Counted from the first letter of the stretch, positions 7,423 to 16,852 are shown. The stretch: DNA of 64,000 bases from KACC-23026 sp963829575 (GCA_963829575.1 CAWHJF010000016.1:124001-188000), one strand, 5' to 3'. Translations and numbers: made by a program. Notes: a model not told the origin generated them from the sequence alone.

Positions 7423-9873
7423 TCAAAAATCGGAAAATGGGTCCTCTTCTGAGTTAAGCGATTCATCAATTTCCCACTCTTCGGGAGACACCGACTCTGC
7501 CTTTTGTTCGACTTTATGACTTTGAGTTACAGCCTCTTCTGAGTTCTCAAGTGCAACTTCGTCTGAAAGTGGGTCAGCTGCGTCACTCGAGAGTCCGCCT
7601 GCCAATCTTTCAATCAATTTTTCTTTGAGGTGAGAATAACGACGGTCGCCTTCGGTTTGTCCAATCGCTTGTTCAAAAGCGTTCGGGTCCCCACACATAA
7701 TGAGATAAGTTTTACTCCGCGTAATCCCTGTATAGATGAGGTTTCTTCTTAACATTCGATGATAGCCTCTAACAATCGGAAGCACCACAATAGGGAATTC
7801 GCTCCCTTGAGCTTTGTGAATCGATGTGCAATAAGCCAAGGTTAATTGATTGAGATCCTTCCGCTCAAATTGAACTTCATTTCCATCAAACGAGACCACA
7901 AGGGCATCTTCTTTTTCGGTTCGCTCGTTCGCTTTAAACAAGGCGACAATTTCTCCGATATCCCCATTAAAAATATGGTCTTCTGGATTATTTACGAGCT
8001 GCAGGACTTTATCGCCCACTCGAAACTCTGTGTCACCAAACATCAAAAAGCGTTTGGTCTGTGTTTTCGGATTAAAAAGATCCTGCAGTTCTTTGTTTAG
8101 GGCATCAATTCCCGCATTTCCTCTGTAGATCGGTGCCAACACTTGTATGTCTCTCGGAGTAAACCCTTTATTAAAGGCATTGGCACAGACTTTTTTGACA
8201 ACCTCTAAGATTTGGTTTTGATGACATGGAAAAAATCGTCGATCTTCCATGGCGATTTGCAAATTAGGAACGGGTTCACCTTTTTTTATCGCATGGGCAA
8301 GTTCAATTATTGAAGAACCTTCTGCTTGGCGATAGATATCGGTTAAACGCACGGTTGGGAGCACAGCTGACTGAAGCAAATCATTTAACACTTGACCGGG
8401 ACCGACCGAAGGCAGTTGATCTTCATCCCCAACAATGACCACTTGAATCGGCCGCTCTAGAGAGCGAAACAAGTGATTGGCAATCCATAAATCGACCATA
8501 GACATTTCATCCACGATCAAAAGCCGGGCTTGGATGGGATTCTCTTCATCGTGCTCGTACCCTGCTCCGCCTTTCCAACCGAGTAATCTATGAATCGTCA
8601 CGGCTGGAAGACCGGTGGATTCACTCATTCGCTTTGCCGCTCGACCTGTTGGGGCGACCAAAGCAAACGGAAACGGATCCTCCCCCTTGTAAGCTTTTGG
8701 ATCGAGCGAGAGACCATGAAGCTCAGCATACACTTCTACAATTCCTTTAATAACCGTTGTTTTACCGGTCCCTGGACCACCTGTTAACAACGTGACTGGA
8801 GACGTGATCGCCTGTTGAATGGCTTCTTTCTGTGACGTGGCGTATTGGATGTTTAAACGTTCTTCAAGTCCGCCAAGCGCTGCCAAAAATTCCGACTCGG
8901 AGAAATTTTGACTGTATTCGGGTTGGTCATTTAAGTTTTTGAGACTTGTGACCAGTCCTTTTTCAGCAAAGTAAAGGGAAGGCAGATAAAGCCGACCCTC
9001 TTCAAGGATCGCTTTCCCGTCTTCATGAATAATTAAGAGTTGTTGATCGATGTCTTCAACAGACACTGGTTCTGCTGGATCGGTCAAAAGATGGAGCGCG
9101 CCTTCAATGCCCACTTCTTTTGGGAGAAAGACATGCCCGTTATTCATCGCTTGTTCATTCAAATAATAAAGAAGGCCAGCCTGGATCCGATCTGGATGGG
9201 CCCCTTTCAGACCAAATTTTTTGCCGAGTTCATCCGCTCGATGAAAGCCAATACCTTCAATGTGTTGAACAAGCAAATACGGATTTTCTTCTACTATTTT
9301 GAGAGCCTCATTGCCGTATGCTTGGTAGATTTTCATCGAGAGACGGGCGCCGAATCCGTAATCATTCAGGCCAATCATGACATTTTCAAGCCCTTCATGA
9401 TTCAGCAATTCTTGATGAATAAAATGCGCCTTATCCTTTGCGAGCTTAGGAACTTCTTTTAAACAGTCTGGATTCTCAAGGATTTTCTTAATCGCGTCCT
9501 CACCGAGTGTGTCCACGATTCGTTCGGCGGTCAACTTTCCGATACCAGGAAAAAGATCACCCGACAAATACTGAATAACACCTGCTTTAGATTGCGGCAA
9601 GAGCTTACGAAATCGATCCACCTCAAACTGATGACCATAACGGGGATGGACCTTAACTTGTCCGTAAAAATGGTAGGATTCATGAAGATGGATGGAAGGG
9701 AAATAACCGATCACCACGATCTCCTTTTCAGAAAGATCGAGATTTGTTTCCTCCATTTTAACCCGTAGAACAGTGTAGGCATTGGAGGAGTTTTGGAAAA
9801 TAAGATGGGTAGGGGTCCCTTTTATAAATGGAAGCTCCTCTCCGAATAGATCAAGAGAAGACTGATTCGACAT
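7423..9873 (-). CDS. recD2: RecD-like DNA helicase RecD2 (YrrC)
   Basis: Superfamily 1B 5'-3' DNA helicase without RecB/RecC partners, acting in replication fork maintenance and repair. It is about 816 residues. The N-terminal extension includes helix-hairpin-helix segments (FPGIGKLTAERIV near residue 110; IEGIGFHRADELG near 208). Walker A GGPGTGKTT is near residue 365, Walker B LLIVDEMSMVD near 455, and the C-terminal helicase motif LAYCTSIHKAQGSEF is present. The acidic tail (about 70 residues) is unlike the core. The start is uncertain: ATG 9873 has AAAGAG at about 9 bases, while ATG 9879 and TTG 9882 are in frame just upstream. It sits next to the TPR gene as in B. subtilis yrrB-yrrC. Confidence 0.94.
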   Translation of the reverse strand: MSNQSSLDLFGEELPFIKGTPTHLIFQNSSNAYTVLRVKMEETNLDLSEKEIVVIGYFPSIHLHESYHFYGQVKVHPRYGHQFEVDRFRKLLPQSKAGVIQYLSGDLFPGIGKLTAERIVDTLGEDAIKKILENPDCLKEVPKLAKDKAHFIHQELLNHEGLENVMIGLNDYGFGARLSMKIYQAYGNEALKIVEENPYLLVQHIEGIGFHRADELGKKFGLKGAHPDRIQAGLLYYLNEQAMNNGHVFLPKEVGIEGALHLLTDPAEPVSVEDIDQQLLIIHEDGKAILEEGRLYLPSLYFAEKGLVTSLKNLNDQPEYSQNFSESEFLAALGGLEERLNIQYATSQKEAIQQAITSPVTLLTGGPGTGKTTVIKGIVEVYAELHGLSLDPKAYKGEDPFPFALVAPTGRAAKRMSESTGLPAVTIHRLLGWKGGAGYEHDEENPIQARLLIVDEMSMVDLWIANHLFRSLERPIQVVIVGDEDQLPSVGPGQVLNDLLQSAVLPTVRLTDIYRQAEGSSIIELAHAIKKGEPVPNLQIAMEDRRFFPCHQNQILEVVKKVCANAFNKGFTPRDIQVLAPIYRGNAGIDALNKELQDLFNPKTQTKRFLMFGDTEFRVGDKVLQLVNNPEDHIFNGDIGEIVALFKANERTEKEDALVVSFDGNEVQFERKDLNQLTLAYCTSIHKAQGSEFPIVVLPIVRGYHRMLRRNLIYTGITRSKTYLIMCGDPNAFEQAIGQTEGDRRYSHLKEKLIERLAGGLSSDAADPLSDEVALENSEEAVTQSHKVEQKAESVSPEEWEIDESLNSEEDPFSDF

Positions 9874-9922
9874 GGTCATCAACTCTTTTCTTCTTTAGCG
9901 CATTTAGATGGTTGGATACTTT

Positions 9923-10615
9923 TTAAAACTTTGTACGTGTGGCCTCTTTGGCCGTTTGGCGTAAGGCTTGAACCTGTTTGATGCCATGGCTTGCTAAGAC
10001 ATGATCTTTTTGGATGGCGAGTGCTTTTTGAAAAACAGCTTCGGCTTCATCAAACGCTTCTCGTGCCGCATAGATGACCCCCAAATTATACAACGCATCG
10101 GCATGATTCGGCTCAATTTCAAGGAGCTCTCTCAAAACTTGTTCTGCGGGTTCCACATGCCCGGCTTCCGCGAGACAAAGGCCATATTGAAAGTGGGCCT
10201 CTTCATCCTTAGGTGAAAGTTCAACTGCTCTTTGAAAATGGACAAGAGCCATCATGGGCTGGGACTCGTTTTTGTAGCACATCCCGATCATGAAGTGAAG
10301 ATCCCCATCCCCCATTCCTGCCTGTTCCGCTTTCTTAAAAGCGTGTAGGGCTTCTTCAAAGTGCTCTAGTTTAAACAAAGCGACGCCTAGGCCATAGTAA
10401 GCGGGTGAGTAATCTGGTGCTAACTCATGGGCTTTTTGAAAAAACGGCATGGCCCGCTCGATGTCGCCCATTGAAACCAACAAATTTCCAAAGTTCACAA
10501 ACCCGGTTGGCTCATTAGGATACGTTTCAATGACCTGATTAAACATTCGGGCTGCTCCTTCATAGTCGCCTTGCTGCATAAGGGCCAATCCTTCTTTATT
10601 GAGTGTTTCCATCAC
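9923..10615 (-). CDS. Tetratricopeptide repeat protein (YrrB-type)
   Basis: Cytoplasmic TPR protein of about 230 residues built almost entirely from some six 34-residue repeats, for example AARMFNQVIETYPNEP, AMPFFQKAHELAPDYS, ALVHFQRAVELSPKDE and AEAVFQKALAIQKDH. No signal peptide or enzyme domain. Such proteins act as interaction scaffolds; B. subtilis YrrB occupies the same place between mnmA and recD2. AGGAGG lies upstream; GTG 10615 (6 bases) and ATG 10612 (9 bases) are both plausible starts. Partner unknown. Confidence 0.85.
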   Translation of the reverse strand: MMETLNKEGLALMQQGDYEGAARMFNQVIETYPNEPTGFVNFGNLLVSMGDIERAMPFFQKAHELAPDYSPAYYGLGVALFKLEHFEEALHAFKKAEQAGMGDGDLHFMIGMCYKNESQPMMALVHFQRAVELSPKDEEAHFQYGLCLAEAGHVEPAEQVLRELLEIEPNHADALYNLGVIYAAREAFDEAEAVFQKALAIQKDHVLASHGIKQVQALRQTAKEATRTKF

Positions 10616-10780
10616 AATGATCCTCCTAAAACCGTTCCTTCATCTATTTTTTCAGTATACCATAATTCGACTTTTTCTAGCGCCTTGGCCCACTTCCTGT
10701 AGATGGCAATTTTGTATTGTGCGCATTGGAGGGCCCATTGCACAACGAACCTAGCCGCCTACTCATTTTTATAATAAAAC

Positions 10781-10808
10781 AACCAACGGCTTTGTTACAC
10801 CGTTGGTT
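10781..10808 (-). terminator. Intrinsic terminator overlapping the mnmA stop
   Basis: A perfect 9-bp stem (10781-10789 with 10800-10808) around a 10-base loop, followed on the minus strand by GTTTTATT. The mnmA stop codon (10797-10795) lies in the loop, so the last codons of mnmA form the 5' arm. Confidence 0.8.
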
Positions 10809-11928
10809 GAATGGCGGATTCGACAAAATCAAAGGTATCTATAAAGTCAGGCTGCTCAATCGTGTCGATGGTTGCACCACCTAAGCACACATCCCCATCG
10901 TAAAAAACAACCGATTGTCCTGGCGTCACCGCACGCTCTGGCTCATCAAACACGACATGAAGCGTGCGATCATCTCCGAGTTCAACGGTAACAGGACGAT
11001 CGGATTGGCGATAACGGAACTTTGCTGTACATTTAAACGTTTTGGCAGTGGGTTCCCCGTTGATCCAATTGACATCCGTTGCCGAAAGACCGAACGAATA
11101 AAGGGCCTCATGATTAGCACCTGGTGCCACATATAAAATATTCTGTTTTAAATCTTTCCCACACACAAACCACGGGCCACCAGGTCCTCCAATTCCCAAA
11201 CCTTGGCGTTGACCATTTGTATAATACATCAGACCGTCATGCTTCCCTTTATAATCGCCATCGATCGAATACACGTCACCTGGTTGTGCCGGCAAATACG
11301 TATTAAGGAAACTCTTAAAATCACGTTCGCCAATAAAACAAATGCCTGTACTGTCTTTTTTCGTCGCCGTTGCTAGATCATGTTCAAGAGCAATCTTTCG
11401 AACCTCCTTTTTCTCGAGCTCGCCGATGGGAAATAAGACACGCTCAAGCTGGTTTTGCGTTAATTGATTCAGAAAATAGGTTTGATCTTTTCCTTGATCG
11501 AGCCCTCTTAACATTTGAACCGTTCCGTTTGAACGATCGACTCGTGCATAATGCCCAGTGGCCACATAATCGGCTCCAAGGGTTAATGCGTGATTCAGAA
11601 AAGCTTTGAATTTAATTTCTTTATTACACATGACGTCAGGATTAGGGGTACGACCGGCCCGATATTCATCTAGAAAATAGGTAAAGACCTTATCCCAATA
11701 CTCTTTTTCAAAGTTAACCGCATAATAAGGGATGTCGAGTTGTTCGGCAACGCGGGCGACATCTTCATAATCTTCAGTTGCTGTGCAAACACCGTTCTCA
11801 TCGGTATCGTCCCAGTTTTTCATAAAAATACCAATGACGTCATACCCTTGTTGTTTGAGCAAGAGCGCCGTAACAGACGAGTCGACACCACCAGACATCC
11901 CAACCACAACACGTTTTTTTGTTTCCAT
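10795..11928 (-). CDS. mnmA: tRNA-specific 2-thiouridylase MnmA (TrmU)
   Basis: Installs sulfur at position 2 of the wobble uridine in tRNA Lys, Glu and Gln, using sulfur from a cysteine desulfurase. It has 377 residues. The PP-loop GMSGGVDSS is at 10-18, the catalytic Cys at 101 (DVMCNKE) and the persulfide Cys at 197 (GICFIGE). The C-terminal beta domain is complete. It lies directly downstream of iscS; in B. subtilis the equivalent desulfurase YrvO feeds MnmA, so the pair is a functional unit. The start ATG 11928 has an AGGGGA-type site. Confidence 0.97.
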   Translation of the reverse strand: METKKRVVVGMSGGVDSSVTALLLKQQGYDVIGIFMKNWDDTDENGVCTATEDYEDVARVAEQLDIPYYAVNFEKEYWDKVFTYFLDEYRAGRTPNPDVMCNKEIKFKAFLNHALTLGADYVATGHYARVDRSNGTVQMLRGLDQGKDQTYFLNQLTQNQLERVLFPIGELEKKEVRKIALEHDLATATKKDSTGICFIGERDFKSFLNTYLPAQPGDVYSIDGDYKGKHDGLMYYTNGQRQGLGIGGPGGPWFVCGKDLKQNILYVAPGANHEALYSFGLSATDVNWINGEPTAKTFKCTAKFRYRQSDRPVTVELGDDRTLHVVFDEPERAVTPGQSVVFYDGDVCLGGATIDTIEQPDFIDTFDFVESAIQPTV

Positions 11929-11958
11929 CCTATTCCCCTCCTTTTAGAGTGAGTTCAA

Positions 11959-13128
11959 TTAATCGATTTTGACAGAAGGCGGTTTGACTAACCGATCTAC
12001 GACATTCGAAAGTCGAGTTGCGGCGGCGCGGACGGTTTCTTCTGTATTATACAAACCAAAACTGATCCGAATCGAAGCCTTTGATTCAGGCCCACCTTCG
12101 CCGTACATTGCGGTTAACACATGAGACGGTTCTACAGAGCCTGCTGTACAAGCGGAACCGCTAGACACCGCAATGCCTTCAAGATCTAGGTTCATTAATA
12201 ATGATTCTACATGGGTCCCTGGAAAATAAAGGTTGAGCACATGTGGAAGCTGATGATCCAGATCACCGTTTTGGTGATAAGTGATGCCCTTTTCATCTAG
12301 GGTTTCAGTAAAACACGTGCGCCATTTTGTATAGAACGCCCTTTTCTCCTCACGCGTCTCAAGCGCAATCTCAATGGCTTTTTGCAAACCTATGATTCCT
12401 GGAACGTTCTGGGTCCCAGCACGACGCTTTCGTTCTTGCTCGCCTCCATGCTGATGGCTAAAAAGCGACACACCATCTCTTACATATAATAAGCCGACTC
12501 CTTTTGGACCATTTATTTTGTGACCCGTCATAGAAAGGAGATCCACCGGAAGCGTACTTAGGTCCATTGGGACCAAACCAAACGCTTGAACCGCGTCGGT
12601 GTGAAAGAGAATGCTATTTTCTCTTAAAAAAGCCCCTATTTCTTCAATAGGCTGAAGCGTACCGACTTCGTTATTCCCATACATAATTGACACGAATGAC
12701 GTTTCGGGTCGAACGGCCGCTTTCAAGTCATCTAGTGAAACACGACCTTTAGAATTGACTTTTAAGTACGTGACTTCAAACCCCTGGTGTTCGAGATATT
12801 GACAGGTTTTGAGCACGGCATGATGTTCAATTTCAGTGGTGATAAGGTGATTCCCTTTGCCACGAGCCTTTGCCGCTTGGGCAACTCCCACAATCGCAAG
12901 ATTATCGGCTTCTGTCCCTCCGCCTGTAAAAATGAGTTCGTTTGGCTTCACCTTGAGCTGTTTGGCTATGGAGGATCGAGCCCGTTCCAAAAGCTTTGAC
13001 GCTTCCCTCCCGTAAGAATGAATGCTGGAAGGATTTCCAAATACATTCTGCATGACCGGTATCATTGCTTCGAGGACGTCAGGATGAATGGGTGTCGTGG
13101 CCGCATGATCTAAGTAAATGCGTTCCAT
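11959..13128 (-). CDS. iscS: Cysteine desulfurase (IscS/YrvO type)
   Basis: PLP enzyme that takes sulfur from cysteine and passes it to acceptors, here most likely MnmA encoded just downstream. It has 389 residues from ATG 13128 (MERIYLDHAATTP), which has AAAGG at 9 bases; an in-frame ATG 30 bases upstream (13158) has no site. The PLP lysine is K204 (TGHKINGPKG), the persulfide Cys is C327 (SSGSACTAG), and the substrate-loop pattern fits the IscS/NifS group. The gene sits between cymR and mnmA, as in B. subtilis yrvO. Confidence 0.94.
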   Translation of the reverse strand: MERIYLDHAATTPIHPDVLEAMIPVMQNVFGNPSSIHSYGREASKLLERARSSIAKQLKVKPNELIFTGGGTEADNLAIVGVAQAAKARGKGNHLITTEIEHHAVLKTCQYLEHQGFEVTYLKVNSKGRVSLDDLKAAVRPETSFVSIMYGNNEVGTLQPIEEIGAFLRENSILFHTDAVQAFGLVPMDLSTLPVDLLSMTGHKINGPKGVGLLYVRDGVSLFSHQHGGEQERKRRAGTQNVPGIIGLQKAIEIALETREEKRAFYTKWRTCFTETLDEKGITYHQNGDLDHQLPHVLNLYFPGTHVESLLMNLDLEGIAVSSGSACTAGSVEPSHVLTAMYGEGGPESKASIRISFGLYNTEETVRAAATRLSNVVDRLVKPPSVKID

Positions 13129-13214
13129 GTGATCACGCCTTTCTGTTTGATAATCCATGGATCAATATATATTGTTTTTAGTTGTTATCTATTGACTATG
13201 ATGTTAAACTCGCC

Positions 13215-13251
13215 TGTTGATTTACGCCAAATTATTAGAGCAAAATCAACA
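13215..13251. repeat. Small inverted repeat, termini TGTTGATTT / AAATCAACA
   Basis: TGTTGATTT (13215-13223) and its exact complement AAATCAACA (13243-13251) flank 19 bases. The left end plus its context, CCTGTTGATTTACGC, matches 54262-54276 (CCTGTTGATTTCCGC) at 14 of 15 bases, and both copies end in AAATCAACA. It looks like a short member of a dispersed intergenic repeat. Confidence 0.55.
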
Positions 13252-13324
13252 CGGACTTTTAACAGAGCCTATCTATTAAAAAGATGCCCGATCTGAGCAG
13301 TTTCCAAACTCGTAAAAAACGTCC

Positions 13325-13354
13325 AGTATAACGATCATTAATAGTCTCTTACAA
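13325..13354 (-). promoter_or_regulatory. Probable sigma-A promoter of iscS-mnmA
   Basis: TTGTAA (13354-13349) and TATACT (13330-13325) with 18-base spacing. It lies below the cymR terminator and gives a leader of about 190 bases before iscS. Confidence 0.5.
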
Positions 13355-13392
13355 AAACCATACTTTATCACAGCGGTCCTTTTTCGTCAAAA

Positions 13393-13418
13393 AAACCGCC
13401 TTCCACAAAAGGCGGTTT
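13393..13418 (-). terminator. Intrinsic terminator after cymR
   Basis: A perfect 10-bp stem (13393-13402 with 13409-13418), a 6-base loop and a T7 run at the 3' side on the minus strand. Confidence 0.85.
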
Positions 13419-13454
13419 GACGCGTTTCCCAAAAAATTCGTAGCCGTTCCAAAA

Positions 13455-13877
13455 TCAAATATAGAACATTAAAGGGTCTTGGACGAGTTCGCGATCTTCG
13501 TAGTGGATCATGTCGTCGATCGTTGTGTTCTCAAGAACATCTTTCACTGCATCACGAATTTTCATCCAGAGTTCCTTTTTCGCAGGATCGTCGTCATCCA
13601 TCACTTCAACTGGACGAATGGGTCCCTCAAGCACGCGAATAATGTCTGCCGTTGTGATTTCTTTCGGACCTTTGGTTAACTCGTACCCGCCATAAGCCCC
13701 GCGAATACTTAAGACAAGTCCCGCATTTCGAAGCGGTGCGATCAGTTGTTCCAAATAGTGCTCCGATAGATCATGCTCTTTGGCGATGTGCTTCAACGCC
13801 ATTGGACCCTTCCCGTAATTCTTCGCGAGAGCCATCATAATCGTCAGGCCGTATCGCCCCTTTGTTGATATTTTCAT
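13455..13877 (-). CDS. cymR: Rrf2 family transcriptional regulator CymR
   Basis: Global repressor of cysteine metabolism genes that works with the cysteine synthase CysK in B. subtilis. It has 140 residues from ATG 13877 with GAGGAGAG upstream. The N-terminal winged helix starts MKISTKGRYG, with the recognition region DLSEHYLEQLI and the wing IRGAYGGYEL. There is no Cys in the protein, so it is not an Fe-S sensor of the IscR/NsrR kind, which supports CymR. It lies directly upstream of the cysteine desulfurase gene, the conserved Bacillales order. Its start lies inside the 3' end of the upstream membrane-protein gene. Confidence 0.92.
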   Translation of the reverse strand: MKISTKGRYGLTIMMALAKNYGKGPMALKHIAKEHDLSEHYLEQLIAPLRNAGLVLSIRGAYGGYELTKGPKEITTADIIRVLEGPIRPVEVMDDDDPAKKELWMKIRDAVKDVLENTTIDDMIHYEDRELVQDPLMFYI

Positions 13878-14520
13878 TTTTCTCTCTCCTCTCGATCCAA
13901 TGTTCAATAAATTTCTCAGAAATTGGCAGACACGTGCCGACGATGGAACCAACCGTTAAACCAAACAGAATCGTTCCAATTGACACGGGGCCACCCAGTA
14001 TCCAACCAATGGCAAGGACTCCAATTTCCATAATTCTTCTAACATGTGTGAGCTTTAGTCCCGTTTTCTCAACTAGAAAAAGCATGAGACTATCACGTGG
14101 ACCGGCTCCTTTATGGGCAGATATATATAGACTAATTCCAATCCCGTTGACCACAATGCCTATAAGAAGCATCGCAAAACGAGCGATTAAATGCACCGGT
14201 GTGTGAAGATGACCTAAGAAAAAATCCAAGAAAACACCACATAAAAGCATGTTAAGCACCGCGCCAAGCGGCGGCCATTTTTTTGTTAAAAAGGCGGTCG
14301 AGCCAACAATCACCATTCCGATCAAAATACTCCAAGTTCCTACCGTTAACCCAAAATGACGAAAAAGCCCAATGTGCAACACATCCCAAGGTGCCACACC
14401 CAAATTAGCCCGAATCATTAAGGCAATCCCGAAGGTCATAATGAATAGCCCTATAAAAAAGAGGGCCCAGGTCAACCCTGCCTGAACAACACGTTGTCTC
14501 AAGACTCGTTCTCTCACCAT
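13771..14520 (-). CDS. YczE/YitT-type integral membrane protein with C-terminal extension
   Basis: Membrane protein with five or six hydrophobic segments and the motifs GVAPWDVLHIGL and GAGPRDSLMLFLVEKTG, typical of the YczE family of uncharacterised membrane proteins. The membrane domain ends near residue 205. The last 35-40 residues are hydrophilic, and their codons overlap the first 107 bases of cymR in another frame. One extra A in the A5 run at the cymR start would create a stop overlapping as ATGA, so the tail may result from an indel. ATG 14520 is at the rarA-side intergenic region. Function unknown. Confidence 0.75.
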   Translation of the reverse strand: MVRERVLRQRVVQAGLTWALFFIGLFIMTFGIALMIRANLGVAPWDVLHIGLFRHFGLTVGTWSILIGMVIVGSTAFLTKKWPPLGAVLNMLLCGVFLDFFLGHLHTPVHLIARFAMLLIGIVVNGIGISLYISAHKGAGPRDSLMLFLVEKTGLKLTHVRRIMEIGVLAIGWILGGPVSIGTILFGLTVGSIVGTCLPISEKFIEHWIERREKNENINKGAIRPDDYDGSREELREGSNGVEAHRQRA

Positions 14521-14733
14521 TCAACACCTCTTGCTCCCATTTTCATGCCGATCGGTTCTAATAGTCTGAAGCAATGGGTTGCTGCCCAAGTCTTAGAACA
14601 TGTTTCATCCCTTTTACAAATCCTTACTAATTATAACACGAAAAAGTGATTTTTGGTTTCCCAATTACTTGCAACTCTACGTTTAACCAAGTAAGCTTTC
14701 TTTAGATATTTACTGGAAGGGGACTTGAGCTCT

Positions 14734-16062
14734 ATGGACCTTTTTGATTACTCAAAAGCGGAACGCCGAACCGGAGAACCGTTAGCCAACCGAATGCGTC
14801 CTCAAACACTTGAAGAATTTATAGGACAACAACAAATTGTAGGGACTGGGCATCTTCTAAGACGGTCAATTGAGGCGGACCAGCTCGCCCCGATGATCTT
14901 CTATGGTCCCCCAGGAACAGGCAAAACAACCTTAGCTAAAATTATTGCTAATACCACATCTGCAGTTTTTCACCAGATTAACGCCGTAACCTCTGGCGTC
15001 GCGGAGATTCGGACGCTGACCCAAGCGGCGAAAGACCGTCTGAAGTTCGAGGACCAAAGAACCGTTCTCTTCATTGATGAAATCCATCGTTTTAATAAAG
15101 GGCAACAAGATGCACTCCTTCCCTTTGTGGAGGACGGGACGATTATCCTGATTGGCGCCACAACCGAAAGTCCGATGTTCGAAATAAATGCCGCCCTTCT
15201 TTCGAGATCTCGCTTGTTTCGCTTTGAACCTTTAAATGAAGAGGCATTAAAAGCCATCCTTCAGAATGCATTAAAGGATTCAAACCGTGGACTCGGTCGC
15301 TATAACGTTAAGGTAGACGAGGCCGCCATTGAACACCTTGTAAATATTGCAAACGGCGATGCCAGAACAGCCCTACAAGCGCTCGAACTGGCCGTCCTAA
15401 CTACCCCTCCAAACAAAGAAGACATGATTCATGTGACGCTTGATATTGCGGAGGAATCGATCCAACAACGCGTGCTTCAGTACGACAAATCCGGAGACAA
15501 TCATTACGATACGGTGTCGGCCTTTATTAAAAGCATGCGCGGGTCAGACCCACAAGCCACACTATACTGGTTAGCCAAGATGATTCATGCCGGAGAAAAC
15601 CCACGTTTTATTGCGCGACGAATCTATGTGCATGCCGCGGAAGATGTAGGACTTGCAGACCCGAACGCACTTTTGATTGCTCAAGCCGCAGCCCACTCCG
15701 TGGAATTTTTAGGTATGCCTGAAGCGCGAATACCGCTTGCTGAGGCCGCACTTTATATCGCAACAGCCCCTAAAAGCAATGCTGTGATTTCGGGCATCGA
15801 CGCCGCTCTTCAAACTGTTGCCCAAGAAACGACTGGACAGGTTCCCATTCATTTGCGAGATGCGCATTATAAGGGCGCAAAACAATTGGGACATGGGATC
15901 GATTATCGCTATCCACATAACTATCCGGATGGCTATGTCCCACAAGAGTATTTGCCCGAACATTTAAAATCGAAAACCTTTTATACCCCATCACCCAGAG
16001 GCTACGAAAAAACGATACAGAAGCGCTTAGATTATCTAACTCACAAATCTCACAAAGCCTAG
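14734..16062 (+). CDS. rarA: Replication-associated recombination protein RarA (MgsA/YrvN)
   Basis: AAA+ ATPase related to clamp-loader subunits and RuvB, acting at stalled replication forks. About 442 residues. Walker A GPPGTGKTT is near residue 55, Walker B LFIDEIHRFNKGQQDALL near 112, sensor 1 GATTESP, and the C-terminal tetramerisation domain ends in KRLDYL. ATG 14734 (MDLFDYS) has GGAAGGGG about 11 bases upstream; a TTG at 14725 in frame is an alternative. It is divergent from the YczE-type gene and cymR, as yrvN is in B. subtilis. Confidence 0.95.
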   Translation: MDLFDYSKAERRTGEPLANRMRPQTLEEFIGQQQIVGTGHLLRRSIEADQLAPMIFYGPPGTGKTTLAKIIANTTSAVFHQINAVTSGVAEIRTLTQAAKDRLKFEDQRTVLFIDEIHRFNKGQQDALLPFVEDGTIILIGATTESPMFEINAALLSRSRLFRFEPLNEEALKAILQNALKDSNRGLGRYNVKVDEAAIEHLVNIANGDARTALQALELAVLTTPPNKEDMIHVTLDIAEESIQQRVLQYDKSGDNHYDTVSAFIKSMRGSDPQATLYWLAKMIHAGENPRFIARRIYVHAAEDVGLADPNALLIAQAAAHSVEFLGMPEARIPLAEAALYIATAPKSNAVISGIDAALQTVAQETTGQVPIHLRDAHYKGAKQLGHGIDYRYPHNYPDGYVPQEYLPEHLKSKTFYTPSPRGYEKTIQKRLDYLTHKSHKA

Positions 16063-16164
16063 GACTAGTATAAAAGAAATATAGATAATGTGTTTGAAAT
16101 GGTATAAAGCCTTTTCTTTTTGTCCATGATGATTGGTAGCAATCCATATTAAGGAGAGGTCATC

Positions 16165-16851
16165 ATGACAAAAGTTAGACAAGACGCATGGAGTCACGAG
16201 GACGATCTATTACTCGCTGAAACCGTCTTGCGTCATATTCGTGAAGGCAGTACCCAGCTCGACGCCTTTGAAGAAGTCGGCGACAAATTAAATCGCACGG
16301 GAGCGGCATGCGGGTTCCGCTGGAATGCCATCGTTCGAAGAAAATACATTCAAGCGATTGAAATTGCAAAAAAACAGCGCAAACAACTTAAACGCGCTCA
16401 ACAAAGACGACCGAGAACGTGGCAACCCGCTGTGGAGACCCCTCAATCTGAGCTTCCCATTTTCACAACCGAAGCTGCAGAGGAACCCCTACCAGCAGGT
16501 GCCGTAAATAAAGTAGATTCTGGCCACCATGAGCCCCGGTTAAACTTAAAAGATGTGGTTCAATTTCTACAAAACTTACAATCTGATGGTGCATCGAGTT
16601 CGAGATTAAAACGAGAAAACGAGACATTAAAGGAACAGAACGCCGAGCTTCAAGCTCAAGTTAAAGGACTCGAAAAAGAAGTGGCTAAAATGAAGCGCGA
16701 TCATCTCGCCATGGAAGAAGATTATCAATCCCTAATTGGAATTATGGAACGCGCCCGTCGAATGGCCTTTTTGCAAGAGGAAGCTGAAGATGGAAATGGC
16801 CCTTCTTTTAAGATGGATCAAAACGGCAATTTAGAAAAATTAGCCAAATAA
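16165..16851 (+). CDS. rsfA: RsfA family prespore transcriptional regulator
   Basis: Myb/SANT-like DNA-binding regulator. B. subtilis RsfA is made in the forespore under sigma-F and tunes the sigma-F regulon. The N-terminal domain (residues 5-60; DAWSHEDDLLLAETVLRHI, then AACGFRWNAIVRRKY) is diagnostic. A basic stretch follows (KKQRKQLKRAQQRR), then a variable linker and a coiled coil at about 145-205. It has 228 residues. ATG 16165 is preceded by AAGGAGAGG. It lies downstream of rarA on the same strand with a 102-base gap and ends at a strong terminator. Confidence 0.9.
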   Translation: MTKVRQDAWSHEDDLLLAETVLRHIREGSTQLDAFEEVGDKLNRTGAACGFRWNAIVRRKYIQAIEIAKKQRKQLKRAQQRRPRTWQPAVETPQSELPIFTTEAAEEPLPAGAVNKVDSGHHEPRLNLKDVVQFLQNLQSDGASSSRLKRENETLKEQNAELQAQVKGLEKEVAKMKRDHLAMEEDYQSLIGIMERARRMAFLQEEAEDGNGPSFKMDQNGNLEKLAK

Positions 16852-16852
16852 T

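Larger units (their letters stand above)
13129..13454. other. Intergenic region iscS-cymR (326 bases)
   Basis: It holds, in minus-strand order, the cymR terminator (13393-13418), a probable promoter for iscS-mnmA (13325-13354), and a small inverted repeat (13215-13251) inside the predicted 5' leader. No convincing reading frame. Confidence 0.6.
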
